From the NCBI RefSeq assembly GCF_020707265.1, contig NZ_JAJFEQ010000012.1, forward strand, positions 62,001 through 126,000: DNA of 64,000 nt. The letters are read 5' to 3'. Both the position numbers and the translations under genes were made by a program. The notes beneath the pieces were generated by a model, which worked only from the letters and a program-made list of their open reading frames with translations, made no database searches and had not been told where the DNA came from. The first letter of the stretch is position 1; every line of letters begins with the position of its first letter. This DNA comes from Massilia sp. IC2-477 (lineage in GTDB: Bacteria; Pseudomonadota; Gammaproteobacteria; Burkholderiales; Burkholderiaceae_D). This document shows positions 1 through 7,842 of this stretch, one piece after another.

Positions 1-783
1 CGCGACCGAACACTGGTTTTCGCTGGGCCAGTCGGCGCGCGGCAGGGTGGCCAGGTCGGGAAAGAGCTTGCGGCTGCCCTCCCCTTCGCCAGTCCAGACT
101 TCGCCATTCGCTGCCACGTTGCGCACCTCGAAGCGATGCGGAGACGGGCGGTGGCCACGCGCGGCGATCTGGGCTGCGCTGCCGACCCGGAAGCGCTCGA
201 CCGCCAGCCCGGCCTTGCGGCGCGCCCCGGCGAATGCCAGGTAGTTACGCCAGAACGGCGCATCGATCCGCTGGGGATACGCGTAGTCGGGATAGCCGCG
301 GTCGATCAGGGTTCTCACCCTCAGCTGCTCGGCGACATCGGTCACGCCGCCGAGCCGGTACGCGCCGCCGGCCGCGATCGGCGACGATTCGTTCACGTCG
401 CCGGTATGGTCCGGATGTAGGTGCGTCGCCAGCAGGTAGTCGAGTCCGTCCAGCCCGGCGCGTCGCAGGTGGCGCGCCGCGTAGCGGCCGATCCACTCGC
501 CAGGACGGCGGCTGGCGTCCGGACGTGGCGCCACCGACACATCGAGCGCGTTCAGCGAGGCGCCGGCGTCGACCAGTAGGCTGGTCCCATCCGGCAGCAT
601 GACGAAGGTCGCGTTGCCTCGGCCGGTGGCAATGTGGTGGATGTCCAGCCATCCCGGCAGCCAGGGCGCGAGAGGCTCGCCCACGCGCTCGGACGATGCG
701 GCGGCCGCTCGCACCGGGCGCGCCGCCGGCAGCGCCAGCAGGGCGGCCAGCAGCAGGCGGCGATGCTGGTCGAGTTGCGCCAT
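1..783 (-). CDS. metallo-beta-lactamase-fold hydrolase, exported (partial, C-terminus beyond window)
   Basis: The frame is open from an ATG at 783 to the left edge, giving about 261 residues with the C-terminus missing. The N-terminus has a twin-arginine (HRR) followed by a Leu/Ala-rich stretch ending near VRAAAA, so it looks like a signal peptide (Tat or Sec). Around residues 118-125 it carries THLHPDHTGD, the zinc-binding HxHxDH motif of the metallo-beta-lactamase fold, preceded by the usual strand ending LLVDAG. The style resembles ComEC-like or phosphodiesterase-like MBL hydrolases rather than true beta-lactamases, but the substrate cannot be told. The ATG overlaps the stop codon of the upstream TonB receptor by one base (TGATG), so the two are very probably translationally coupled and work together on an imported or surface substrate. 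Confidence 0.8.
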   Translation of the reverse strand, partial: MAQLDQHRRLLLAALLALPAARPVRAAAASSERVGEPLAPWLPGWLDIHHIATGRGNATFVMLPDGTSLLVDAGASLNALDVSVAPRPDASRRPGEWIGRYAARHLRRAGLDGLDYLLATHLHPDHTGDVNESSPIAAGGAYRLGGVTDVAEQLRVRTLIDRGYPDYAYPQRIDAPFWRNYLAFAGARRKAGLAVERFRVGSAAQIAARGHRPSPHRFEVRNVAANGEVWTGEGEGSRKLFPDLATLPRADWPSENQCSVA

Positions 784-3134
784 CAGAAACGCCCCGTCAG
801 GCTGAGGCCGAAGGTGCGCGGCTCGCCCGCATAGCGGGCGCGCACCACCTGGGTCGAGCGCGTCAGCAGGTAGGCGGTGTCGCCGGCATTCTTCACCCAC
901 GCCAGCAAGCGCCAGCTGCGGTCCAGGGACTCGATGCCGGCGGAGAGGTTGGCCAGGCCGTAGGAAGGCAGCTGGAGGTTCGGATCGTTGGCCGCGCCCG
1001 TGTTGTAGCTCTCCTTCCAGGCATGGCTGGCGGCGCCTACCAGATAGCCGAAGGACACCGGGTAGCTCAGGTTGGCGGCGACGCTGGCCTGGCGCCGAGG
1101 GGAATTCGACAGGCGGTTGCCGGTATTGTTGACGGTGCCGACGGCGAAACGGTCGTAGCGGCTGTCCAGGTAGGCCGCGCTGGCCGACAGGTCGAGCCAG
1201 CTGGCCGCCTTCCAGGCCAGTTCCATCTCGCTGCCGTTGACGCTGGCGCGGCCGGCATTCACGATCGTCAGGATACCGGTCAAGGTATTGTTGACCAGCT
1301 CCTGCTTGTCGCGGTATTTCATGCGGAACAGCGAGGCGTTCAGACGCACGCGGTTCTGCAGCCACTGCGACTTCAGCCCGAGCTCGAAGTTGTTGACGGT
1401 CTCCGGCGCGAATGCAGTACGGAAGGCAGCCGCGCTGGACGCGTCGGCGTTGTAGCCACCGCTGGTGAAGCCGCGGGTCGCGCTCAGGTAGCCCAGCAGG
1501 CCGGGACGCGGCGTCCAGCCGAGCACCATGCGCGGCGTGAATTCGCTCCATGCCTGCGACAGCCCCTGTACGCTGAACGATGCCGTCGGACGCAGCAGGT
1601 CGGTCCGCACCAGCGAGGCCTGCTTGCGATCGCGCGTATAGCGGGCGCCCAAGCTAAGGTCGAACTGCGGGCTCAGGTGCACGACGCCGTCGGCGAACAC
1701 CGCGATGCTGCGGCTGTCGACCGCCTGTTCGGCCAGCGTCGCGCTGGCCAGTGCACCGGTGCGCGCCGCCAGGCCGCGCGTGCCCAGCTGGCGCTCCCCC
1801 TCTTCGTCCGAATAGTACAGGCCGGCCACGACATCGCCGCGCGCCCAGCGCGGGCTGGCGTAGCGCAGCTCCTGCGAGAAGGTGGCGATCTGGTCGGCGT
1901 CGCGGGTGACGCTCTGGCTGCCGCTGGCAAGGAAGGCGTAGTTCGCGCCAACGCCGGAGTAGTCTTCGCCCGACTGCGACTTGCGGTAGGCGGTGATCGA
2001 GGTGAGCTCGCCGGCGGGCAGGCGCCACACCAGCCGGGCCGATGCGCCCGAGATGATGCGTGCAAAGCGTTGCGTGACGCCGAGTTCGGACGTGCGCACG
2101 TCTCCATCGTCTCCCAGGGTATCGGACGACAGCGTGCGTCCGCCGTTGCGGTCGTCGCTATAGTCCGCGCTCACGGTGAGATCGACAGCAGGGACCAGGC
2201 GCACGAACGCCTGGGCGCGGAAGTTCTGGCTGTCGATGTCGTCCTGCTCCGCCCCGGTGAGGCGGTCGCGCCCGAGTCCGTCGCGCCGGCGGAGCGAGGT
2301 CGACAGCTTCAGGGCGGCCTGCTCGCCCAGCGGCAGATTGGCCAGGCCGCGCGCCTGGCGCTCGCCGCGGTTGCCCGCGATGAGTTCGGCCTCGGCGGCA
2401 TACTGGCCAGGGTCCGGCTGGCGCGTGTTGATCACGATGGCGCCGCCCGTCACATTACGGCCGAACAGGGTTCCCTGCGGCCCTTTCAGGACCGCGATCG
2501 ATTCCAGGTCGAACAGCTCGAAGCTGGCGGCGCTGTTACGGGGAATGAACACGTCGTCGACGAAGATCCCGACCGGCTTGTTGACGCCCACCTGGGAAAA
2601 GGTATTGCTGATGCCGCGAATGGCGATGGTCGGATTGGCCTGGCTGAAGGCCGAGACCAACAGCCCGGGAGTGAGCCGCGCCAGGTCCTGCAATCCCTGC
2701 ACCCGATGCGCGTCGATCGACTTGGCCGACAGCGCGGTCATCGCGATCGGCACCGCCTGCGCCGACTGGCTGCGCTTCTGCGCGGTAACCGTGACCGTGT
2801 TCAGTTCACTGTCGGCCGTGGGGACCGGCGCGCCGTCCTGCGCTTCGCGAAAGACCAGGACCGCGCCGGCTCCATCCCGGCGCACCGCCAGCCCGGTTCC
2901 GGCGAGCAGCGTGTCGAGTGCGCGCTGTGCATCCATGGTCCCCTGCGCGCCGGCGCTGGTGCGCCCGCGCACGTCGTCGGCGCGGTACAGCAGCTGCACG
3001 CCGGTTTGCGTAGCGTACTGGTCGAGCGCGGTCTTCAGGTCGCCCGCGGGAATGTCCAGTGTCGCTGTCTGGGCGTGGAGGGTGCCGCAGAACAGCAGCA
3101 GGCACAAGGTGCCGCTCAGTCTTGGAATAGCCAT
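783..3134 (-). CDS. TonB-dependent outer-membrane receptor with N-terminal STN signalling domain
   Basis: The protein is 783 residues. It has a signal peptide (hydrophobic core to about residue 21, LHAQ), then an STN domain (about residues 25-95, starting LDIPAGDL), a TonB box (TVTVTA near 115), a plug domain (IRGI, GPQGTLFGRN, GGAIVI) and a long beta barrel ending in a C-terminal Phe. The STN domain is the part of FecA-type transducers that contacts a FecR anti-sigma factor, and such a gene lies directly upstream. The start at 3134 was chosen because AAGGA is 8 bases upstream; an ATG at 3140 has only 2 bases of spacing. The plug resembles receptors common in sphingomonads and Caulobacter whose ligands are often not iron, so siderophore uptake should not be assumed. 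An ECF-type promoter lies in the short gap upstream. Confidence 0.9.
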   Translation of the reverse strand: MAIPRLSGTLCLLLFCGTLHAQTATLDIPAGDLKTALDQYATQTGVQLLYRADDVRGRTSAGAQGTMDAQRALDTLLAGTGLAVRRDGAGAVLVFREAQDGAPVPTADSELNTVTVTAQKRSQSAQAVPIAMTALSAKSIDAHRVQGLQDLARLTPGLLVSAFSQANPTIAIRGISNTFSQVGVNKPVGIFVDDVFIPRNSAASFELFDLESIAVLKGPQGTLFGRNVTGGAIVINTRQPDPGQYAAEAELIAGNRGERQARGLANLPLGEQAALKLSTSLRRRDGLGRDRLTGAEQDDIDSQNFRAQAFVRLVPAVDLTVSADYSDDRNGGRTLSSDTLGDDGDVRTSELGVTQRFARIISGASARLVWRLPAGELTSITAYRKSQSGEDYSGVGANYAFLASGSQSVTRDADQIATFSQELRYASPRWARGDVVAGLYYSDEEGERQLGTRGLAARTGALASATLAEQAVDSRSIAVFADGVVHLSPQFDLSLGARYTRDRKQASLVRTDLLRPTASFSVQGLSQAWSEFTPRMVLGWTPRPGLLGYLSATRGFTSGGYNADASSAAAFRTAFAPETVNNFELGLKSQWLQNRVRLNASLFRMKYRDKQELVNNTLTGILTIVNAGRASVNGSEMELAWKAASWLDLSASAAYLDSRYDRFAVGTVNNTGNRLSNSPRRQASVAANLSYPVSFGYLVGAASHAWKESYNTGAANDPNLQLPSYGLANLSAGIESLDRSWRLLAWVKNAGDTAYLLTRSTQVVRARYAGEPRTFGLSLTGRF

Positions 3135-3177
3135 TGTCATGTTCCTTGCATGGTAGAGGGATTTGCTGCTTCCTTCT

Positions 3178-3206
3178 TAGACGCGCGGGCCGCAAAAATC
3201 CGGTAT
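3178..3206 (-). promoter_or_regulatory. candidate ECF sigma promoter for the TonB receptor
   Basis: On the minus strand ATACCGGA (3206-3199) is followed after exactly 15 bases by CGTCTA (3183-3178). The same two boxes with the same 15-base spacer occur upstream of the ECF sigma gene (4759-4731), while the spacer sequences differ. GGA-type -35 and CGTC-type -10 boxes are typical of ECF promoters. The site lies wholly inside the 87-base gap between the FecR-like gene and the receptor start. It would place the transcript start about 30-35 bases before the receptor ATG, upstream of a good ribosome binding site. Confidence 0.6.
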
Positions 3207-3221
3207 GCGGCCGGAACATGT

Positions 3222-4157
3222 TCAGCGCGAGAGCACGATCTCGTCGCCGCGCCGTTGCGCCTTTAGCCCGAAGCCCTGTTCCAGCAGGCGCACGAAGCCG
3301 TCCACGTTGGACGGTGAGAAGCTGCCGCCGACTGCGATCTGCGCGGCCGCTCCGTTCACCACGATCCGCCTTTCGTTGTAGCGGTTGAATTCCGCGGCGG
3401 CGTCGGCGAGGCTGGTCTGGTCGAACACGATGCGGCCTTCGCGCCAAGCCATGCGTTTTTCCGTCGCGGCAGCGTCGTGGCGCGCACGCATGATGCGGCC
3501 GCCCTGCGCGACCGCTTCCTCGTTGCGCCCGAGTTCGACCGGCGCGCCGGATCCACTCACGCGGACGCGCCCCTGCTCCACCAGCACGCGCACCGCGCCG
3601 CCCTCGCGGCGCACGGTGAAGCGGGTCCCCAGCACGGTGACCCGGCTGGCGCCTGCTTCGATGACAAAGGGATGGGCGGGATCGTGCGCGATGTCGAAGT
3701 AGGCTTCACCGCCTTCCAGCCAGACGTGGCGCCCGTGCTCGCGGGATGCGCGCAGACGTGTGCCGGTGTTGAGCGTGATACGCGAACCATCTTCCAGCGC
3801 GACCATGCGGTTCTCGCCGATGCGGGTGGCGTAGCGCTCGACCTGGTTGCCGCCGAGCGGGGCCAGCCAGGCACCGAACGCCAGTGCGAGCAGCACGCCG
3901 GCTGCGATGCGCCATGGAGAGAAGCGCGCCAGTGCGGTGCGCGCAGCCGGCAGGCCAGCGTCCTGCTCGGTCAGGGCGTCCGCGGCGCTCCAGGCCGCGC
4001 CCAGGCGCAGCCAGGCGACGCGATGGCGCGTGTCGGCGTCCAGCCAGGCATCGCGCTGGCGTTCCAGCTCGCCGTTCCAGTCCGCCGCATCCTGGCGTGC
4101 CACCCAGGCGGCCGCCGTCTCTTCAATCGTCTCCGCGTTCTTGTTCTTGTCCATCAT
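3222..4157 (-). CDS. FecR-like anti-sigma factor (transmembrane sigma regulator)
   Basis: This 311-residue protein has the FecR layout. A cytoplasmic N-terminal FecR_N-like domain (about residues 10-60, with TAAAWVARQ and WLDADTRHRVAW) precedes a single membrane segment (about 83-99, after PWR). A periplasmic FecR domain (about 110-205, with LEDGSRITLNTGTRL and LEGGEAYFDI) is followed by a C-terminal STN-like or DUF4974-like segment (ADAAAEFNRYNERRI, about 265-305). In the FecIRA family such proteins hold or activate the ECF sigma factor in response to the STN domain of the receptor. It starts three bases after the sigma stop codon and is followed by the receptor, giving the canonical sigma / anti-sigma / receptor order. 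A tandem ATG pair (4157, 4154) leaves the exact start open by one residue. Confidence 0.92.
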   Translation of the reverse strand: MMDKNKNAETIEETAAAWVARQDAADWNGELERQRDAWLDADTRHRVAWLRLGAAWSAADALTEQDAGLPAARTALARFSPWRIAAGVLLALAFGAWLAPLGGNQVERYATRIGENRMVALEDGSRITLNTGTRLRASREHGRHVWLEGGEAYFDIAHDPAHPFVIEAGASRVTVLGTRFTVRREGGAVRVLVEQGRVRVSGSGAPVELGRNEEAVAQGGRIMRARHDAAATEKRMAWREGRIVFDQTSLADAAAEFNRYNERRIVVNGAAAQIAVGGSFSPSNVDGFVRLLEQGFGLKAQRRGDEIVLSR

Positions 4158-4160
4158 GTC

Positions 4161-4718
4161 TCATGTACCTCGTTTGCGCAGCTTGCGTTCCAGCCTGGCG
4201 ATCCCGCTGCCCAGGCCGCGGGAAAACAATGCATCGGCGAGGCTGCGCATGCCCTTCGCGATCTGTTTTTCCACCGTGTCCTCGGCAATGCCCATCTCGG
4301 CCGCCACCTCGCGCTGCGACAATCCCTCGACCTTGCGCAACATGACGACTTCCCGGCAGCGCGGTGGCAGCGCATCCAGCGCTTCGACCAGCACGCCGAG
4401 CTCGCGCCTGCCGCTCACATGCCGCTCGGGCGTGAGTTCGTCGATGACCAGGTCGTCGATCTCGGCATACGCGTCGATCGATACCACCTGGCTTTTGCGC
4501 GCACGGTCGATCAGGAGATTGCGCGCTGTGGCCATCACGAAGGGGGCGGTCCGTTCCGGCAGGCCGCATCGCGCGGCGTCGTACACGCGCGCGTAGACCT
4601 CCTGCCGCAAGTCGGCCCATTCGCCGGCGTCGCGCCAATTATGTCTGAGGTAGCGCATCAGTGCAGGTTCGACGGCGAGCACCTCGCGGATGAACCAGTC
4701 GTCCAGGTCGTTGGGCAT
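4161..4718 (-). CDS. ECF-family RNA polymerase sigma factor, FecI-like
   Basis: The product is 185 residues from the ATG at 4718. A sigma region 2 is seen near the N-terminus (DLRQEVYARVYDAAR, then PFVMATARNLLIDRAR), and a region 4 helix-turn-helix (LSQREVAAEMGIAEDTVEKQ) lies near 140-165. The spacing and length fit ECF sigma factors, and the neighbours make it FecI-like. A TTG nine bases upstream (4727) is in frame, but the predicted ECF promoter lies only 12 bases before the ATG, which argues against the longer form. No Shine-Dalgarno sequence is visible, so the transcript may be almost leaderless. The FecR gene follows after 3 bases, and the sigma factor probably controls itself and the receptor. 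Confidence 0.92.
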   Translation of the reverse strand: MPNDLDDWFIREVLAVEPALMRYLRHNWRDAGEWADLRQEVYARVYDAARCGLPERTAPFVMATARNLLIDRARKSQVVSIDAYAEIDDLVIDELTPERHVSGRRELGVLVEALDALPPRCREVVMLRKVEGLSQREVAAEMGIAEDTVEKQIAKGMRSLADALFSRGLGSGIARLERKLRKRGT

Positions 4719-4730
4719 GTCTTGCAAGGG

Positions 4731-4759
4731 TAGACGAAGGTCGTATGAAATTCCGGTAT
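4731..4759 (-). promoter_or_regulatory. candidate autoregulatory ECF promoter of the sigma gene
   Basis: ATACCGGA (4759-4752, minus strand) and CGTCTA (4736-4731) are separated by 15 bases, exactly as in the second copy upstream of the TonB receptor. The -35 box is part of a palindrome, TTCCGG-TAT-CCGGAA (4751-4765), that could also bind a regulator. The expected transcription start is only a few bases before the sigma ATG at 4718. Confidence 0.6.
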
Positions 4760-4830
4760 CCGGAAAAATAAAAATGTGCGCGATCCTATCCTGGCACGGT
4801 CATGTGACGCGCCAATGAACGAAGCGGTAA

Positions 4831-4875
4831 TGCGAAACCTGTGCGAAACCTGCCAGGCTGTCATCGTCCCGTCAT
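4831..4875 (+). promoter_or_regulatory. 11-bp-phased direct repeats including a Pho-box-like pair
   Basis: TGCGAAACCTG occurs twice in perfect tandem (4831-4841 and 4842-4852). Six bases on, CTGTCAT (4858-4864) and CCGTCAT (4869-4875) form a second 11-bp-spaced direct repeat with a 4-base gap, matching the geometry of a PhoB box (two CTGTCAT units, 4 bases apart). OmpR/PhoB-family regulators bind 10-11 bp direct repeats. The array ends 45 bases before the start of a metallophosphoesterase, which makes phosphate control plausible. No clear -10 box follows at the usual distance, and the 4-base gap is not AT-rich as in classic Pho boxes. Confidence 0.4.
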
Positions 4876-4920
4876 CCGACGATGCCACCATCCCGGCATT
4901 TTCCAACGACCGGAGCTTGC

Positions 4921-7092
4921 ATGTCCCGTTTCCTCCTCTCGTGTGCCAGCGCCGCCGCGCTGGCCCTGCTGTCCGGCTGCGGCAGCGACGATCCCTCCAC
5001 CCCGGCCCAGACCACGCCCGTGGTCCAGCAGCCGGCGCCGCCGGCCGCCGAGCCGAACACCAGCGTGGCCTTCATGTCGGACGTCCACTTCCATAACGTG
5101 TACGGCGACTTCAAGAGCCCGCAGTTCGCCGGCATTCCGACCAAGGACGGCAAGAACGCCACCATCCGCACCATGTATGCGCAGCTGACCTCGACGCGCC
5201 TGTTCAACGAAAACTATTTTGCCTTCCGCGCCGCGCTGGACGACGCCCATGCCAAGGGCATCCGCCTGGTCGCCTTCCCGGGCGACTACTCGGACGACGC
5301 CCAGCCGATGAACATCGACGGCATCGCCGAAGTGCTGAAGGAATACCAGGCCAAGGGCATGCGCTTCTTCCTGGCGCCGGGCAACCACGATCCGAACGAG
5401 CCTTTCGATGACCTGGAAGCCGGCAAGAACGACTTCCTCACTAAGGAAGGCAAGGAGCAGAAGGTATATGCCACCTCGAACGCCGCCTGCCTGGCCAAGG
5501 ACCCGAGCGTGGTCTGCACCGACCAGCTGATGGAACAGGGCTACGAAAAGCTGATGGCCAAGCTGGGCGACTTCGGCTTCAACCCGAACAAGGCCGACCT
5601 GCACTGGGAAACCCCATTCAGCAAGTACACCAACAACAAGTACAGCTATGACGAAGCGGTCGCGCAGTCGACCGTCGCCAAGCGCGAGTTCGAGATCTGC
5701 GCCGAAGGCTCGGGCGGCAGCTACAAGGCCGCGGGCGAAGCGAAGCTGGGCAAGGCTTACACCAAGTGCGCGACCATGATGGACGCCAGCTACCTGGTGG
5801 AACCGGTGAAAGGCCTGTGGCTGCTGGCGATCGATGCCAACGTGTTCGTGCCGAACGCGAAATTCGATCCCGCCAATCCGAAGAAATTCAGCGGCTACGA
5901 TGGCGCCGGCAACGCCGGCTGGAACAAGGTACTGACCCACAAGATGCACCTGGTGGACTGGATCAAGTCGGTCAGCGCGCGTGCCAAGGCTGAGGGCAAG
6001 CAGCTGATGGCCTACTCGCACTATCCGACCATGGACTTCTACGCCAACCAGACGGAGGCGATGAAGGCGGCCTTCAAGCCGGGCGCCTTCCAGACCGCGC
6101 GCGTGCCGGACGCCGCCACCGCGGCCGGCGTCGCCGCCACCGGACTGCGCTGGCACGTGGGCGGCCACATGCACTTCAACGGCACCAACGATTACGCCGA
6201 CGCCAACGGCAATTACCTGGTGAACGTGCAGTCGCCTTCGCTCGCGGTCTACGGCGCGGCCTACAAGATCATCAGCTACAAGGACCTCGACACCGTCGAC
6301 GTCCAGACCGTGGCCCTGAATTCGGTGGCGCGCTTCAACGAACTGTTCCCCTACTACCAGGTCGAGAACGATTACCTGAAGGGCAGCACCCTGGCGGCCG
6401 ACATCGCCAAGCGCTGGGACCGTTCGATCCTCGACACCCGCTCGTACGGCGACTACACGCGCCAGTACTTCGGCGAGCTGTCGCGCCTGCGCTTCATGGA
6501 TGAATACTGGCCGTGCGAGATGAAGGAAGCGGCGATGGCCCTGAACGGCCGGCAGATGCTGATCCTGTCGCAGCTGCAGACCCGCGTCACGCTGGCCCAG
6601 CTGAAGGACAATCCGTCGGTGCTGCCGCTGACCGCCAGCTGCGCTGCGGCCGGCACGGCGTCAAGCATGCCGGTGGCCGCCGCCCAGCTCACCACCGACT
6701 GGGCCGAGGCGACTGCGCGCGCCGAGAAGCTCGCCAGCGCTGCAGGCTTGAGCCTGGATTCGTTCGCGAAGATCACGCCCTACGACTTCTACGGCGACTT
6801 CCACCGCACCGTGTACGCGGGCGAACTGGCGCTGCGCGACATGGGCCAGGAACGCGTCAGCCAGTACAAGGTCTTGATGGCGGCCTTCCCTGCCACGACC
6901 ACGGCGCCCGTGAAAATCGGCGACAAGCCGTCCGACCAGAACCCGGTGCACCTCGCCTTCCAGCACCAGTTCAAGCAGGTGTTCGCGATCTTCAAGGGCC
7001 TCGGTTCGGCCAAGCCGAGCGACCGCTTCACCATCGACCTGAAAGGCAAGAAGATCAACAACGCCAATGGCGCGGGATTGAGCTTCAACTAA
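4921..7092 (+). CDS. calcineurin-like metallophosphoesterase, lipoprotein
   Basis: This 723-residue protein starts with a lipoprotein signal (hydrophobic core, LSGC with the lipidated Cys at 20) followed by a Thr/Pro/Ala-rich linker. The metallophosphoesterase motifs appear in order: SDVHFHN near residue 55, GDYSDD near 120, GNHD near 158, SHYPTMDFY near 365 and GGHMHF near 417. These are the metal ligands of the calcineurin-like fold. The C-terminal 300 residues show no domain I recognise. The start was chosen over an in-frame ATG at 4882 because of the lipobox and GGAG six bases upstream. It is probably anchored on the periplasmic side of a membrane and hydrolyses a phosphoester. It is divergent from the sigma/FecR/TonB locus and ends at a strong terminator. 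Confidence 0.88.
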   Translation: MSRFLLSCASAAALALLSGCGSDDPSTPAQTTPVVQQPAPPAAEPNTSVAFMSDVHFHNVYGDFKSPQFAGIPTKDGKNATIRTMYAQLTSTRLFNENYFAFRAALDDAHAKGIRLVAFPGDYSDDAQPMNIDGIAEVLKEYQAKGMRFFLAPGNHDPNEPFDDLEAGKNDFLTKEGKEQKVYATSNAACLAKDPSVVCTDQLMEQGYEKLMAKLGDFGFNPNKADLHWETPFSKYTNNKYSYDEAVAQSTVAKREFEICAEGSGGSYKAAGEAKLGKAYTKCATMMDASYLVEPVKGLWLLAIDANVFVPNAKFDPANPKKFSGYDGAGNAGWNKVLTHKMHLVDWIKSVSARAKAEGKQLMAYSHYPTMDFYANQTEAMKAAFKPGAFQTARVPDAATAAGVAATGLRWHVGGHMHFNGTNDYADANGNYLVNVQSPSLAVYGAAYKIISYKDLDTVDVQTVALNSVARFNELFPYYQVENDYLKGSTLAADIAKRWDRSILDTRSYGDYTRQYFGELSRLRFMDEYWPCEMKEAAMALNGRQMLILSQLQTRVTLAQLKDNPSVLPLTASCAAAGTASSMPVAAAQLTTDWAEATARAEKLASAAGLSLDSFAKITPYDFYGDFHRTVYAGELALRDMGQERVSQYKVLMAAFPATTTAPVKIGDKPSDQNPVHLAFQHQFKQVFAIFKGLGSAKPSDRFTIDLKGKKINNANGAGLSFN

Positions 7093-7102
7093 GGAAATGC
7101 AA

Positions 7103-7130
7103 ACGGGGCCTTGCGGCCCCGTTGTGTTTT
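7103..7130 (+). terminator. rho-independent terminator after the metallophosphoesterase
   Basis: An 8-bp perfect stem ACGGGGCC / GGCCCCGT with a TTGC loop (7103-7122) is followed by TGTGTTTT. It lies 10 bases past the stop codon. Confidence 0.85.
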
Positions 7131-7146
7131 CGATGATCCATTCAGA

Positions 7147-7605
7147 TCAGTGCAGCATGCGCGGTTCCTGCTCGTCGTCGTCGCCAAACAGGTCGTCGAA
7201 CATGAGCGCGTCGGGCTCCTTACCCTGGCTCCACAGGACCATCAGCACGATGATCTTGAGCTTGCCCAGTGCGACCGGCGACTCGTCGCAGGCCAGTGCG
7301 CGTTCGATGACGATTTCGCGCTGCGTGGGACTGAGCACCTTGGCGCTTTCGAGAAACTGGATGAAGCCGATGGCTGCACTGCCCAGTTCGATGTATTCCT
7401 CGTCCACATAGTAGCGGATGCCGGTGCATGCATCGATTGCGTCGGAAACTGCCGCTTCGGTCAGCCCGGAGAGCCAGTCCAGCGCCTCGGAAATCTCGAT
7501 GTCATCGAAACCGACGGCGGACAGCTTGCGTGCCAGGGCCGCCGGCTCGGGGCAGGCGTCAGGACGATAGTACGTCTCGTAGAGGTAGACCAGGATGTCG
7601 AACAT
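7147..7605 (-). CDS. smg: Smg family protein (DUF494)
   Basis: The product is 152 residues from the ATG at 7605, whose N-terminus MFDILVYLYETYY is the hallmark of Smg. The family is about 150-160 residues, acidic, of unknown biochemical function, and nearly always linked to dprA. Here dprA is the next gene upstream on the same strand. An upstream in-frame extension was rejected because it has no similarity to the family. In many proteobacteria topA follows smg, but here the next gene is an unrelated convergent metallophosphoesterase. Confidence 0.93.
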   Translation of the reverse strand: MFDILVYLYETYYRPDACPEPAALARKLSAVGFDDIEISEALDWLSGLTEAAVSDAIDACTGIRYYVDEEYIELGSAAIGFIQFLESAKVLSPTQREIVIERALACDESPVALGKLKIIVLMVLWSQGKEPDALMFDDLFGDDDEQEPRMLH

Positions 7606-7842
7606 AGTGACGCTACTGTAGCAGCTAAGTTCGCCGAGGCACAAGCCTGGCACGCACACCCACGTACCGTGCGGGCAAAACGTTGTATCACGGCCTTATC
7701 CGTTCATTCAGTTTTGTCGAGATTTAACAAAACGAAGGCCAAACATTTCACATAAATATCTCAAGAAGAATACTGTTTTTCGCATTCATCCCGCATAGAG
7801 CATGTGCGGAAACAAACATACTTGGAGGAATACGTTTTTTCT

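Noticed and set aside
696..3266. 856-codon open frame on the plus strand opposite the TonB receptor
   Set aside because: Low-complexity Arg/Ala/Gly composition with no domain. It mirrors the receptor codons, and GC-rich DNA commonly leaves such antisense frames open.
7723..7743. TTTTGT / ACAAAA inverted repeat between dprA and smg as a terminator
   Set aside because: The stem is six AT-rich pairs with a nine-base loop and no following T-run on either strand.
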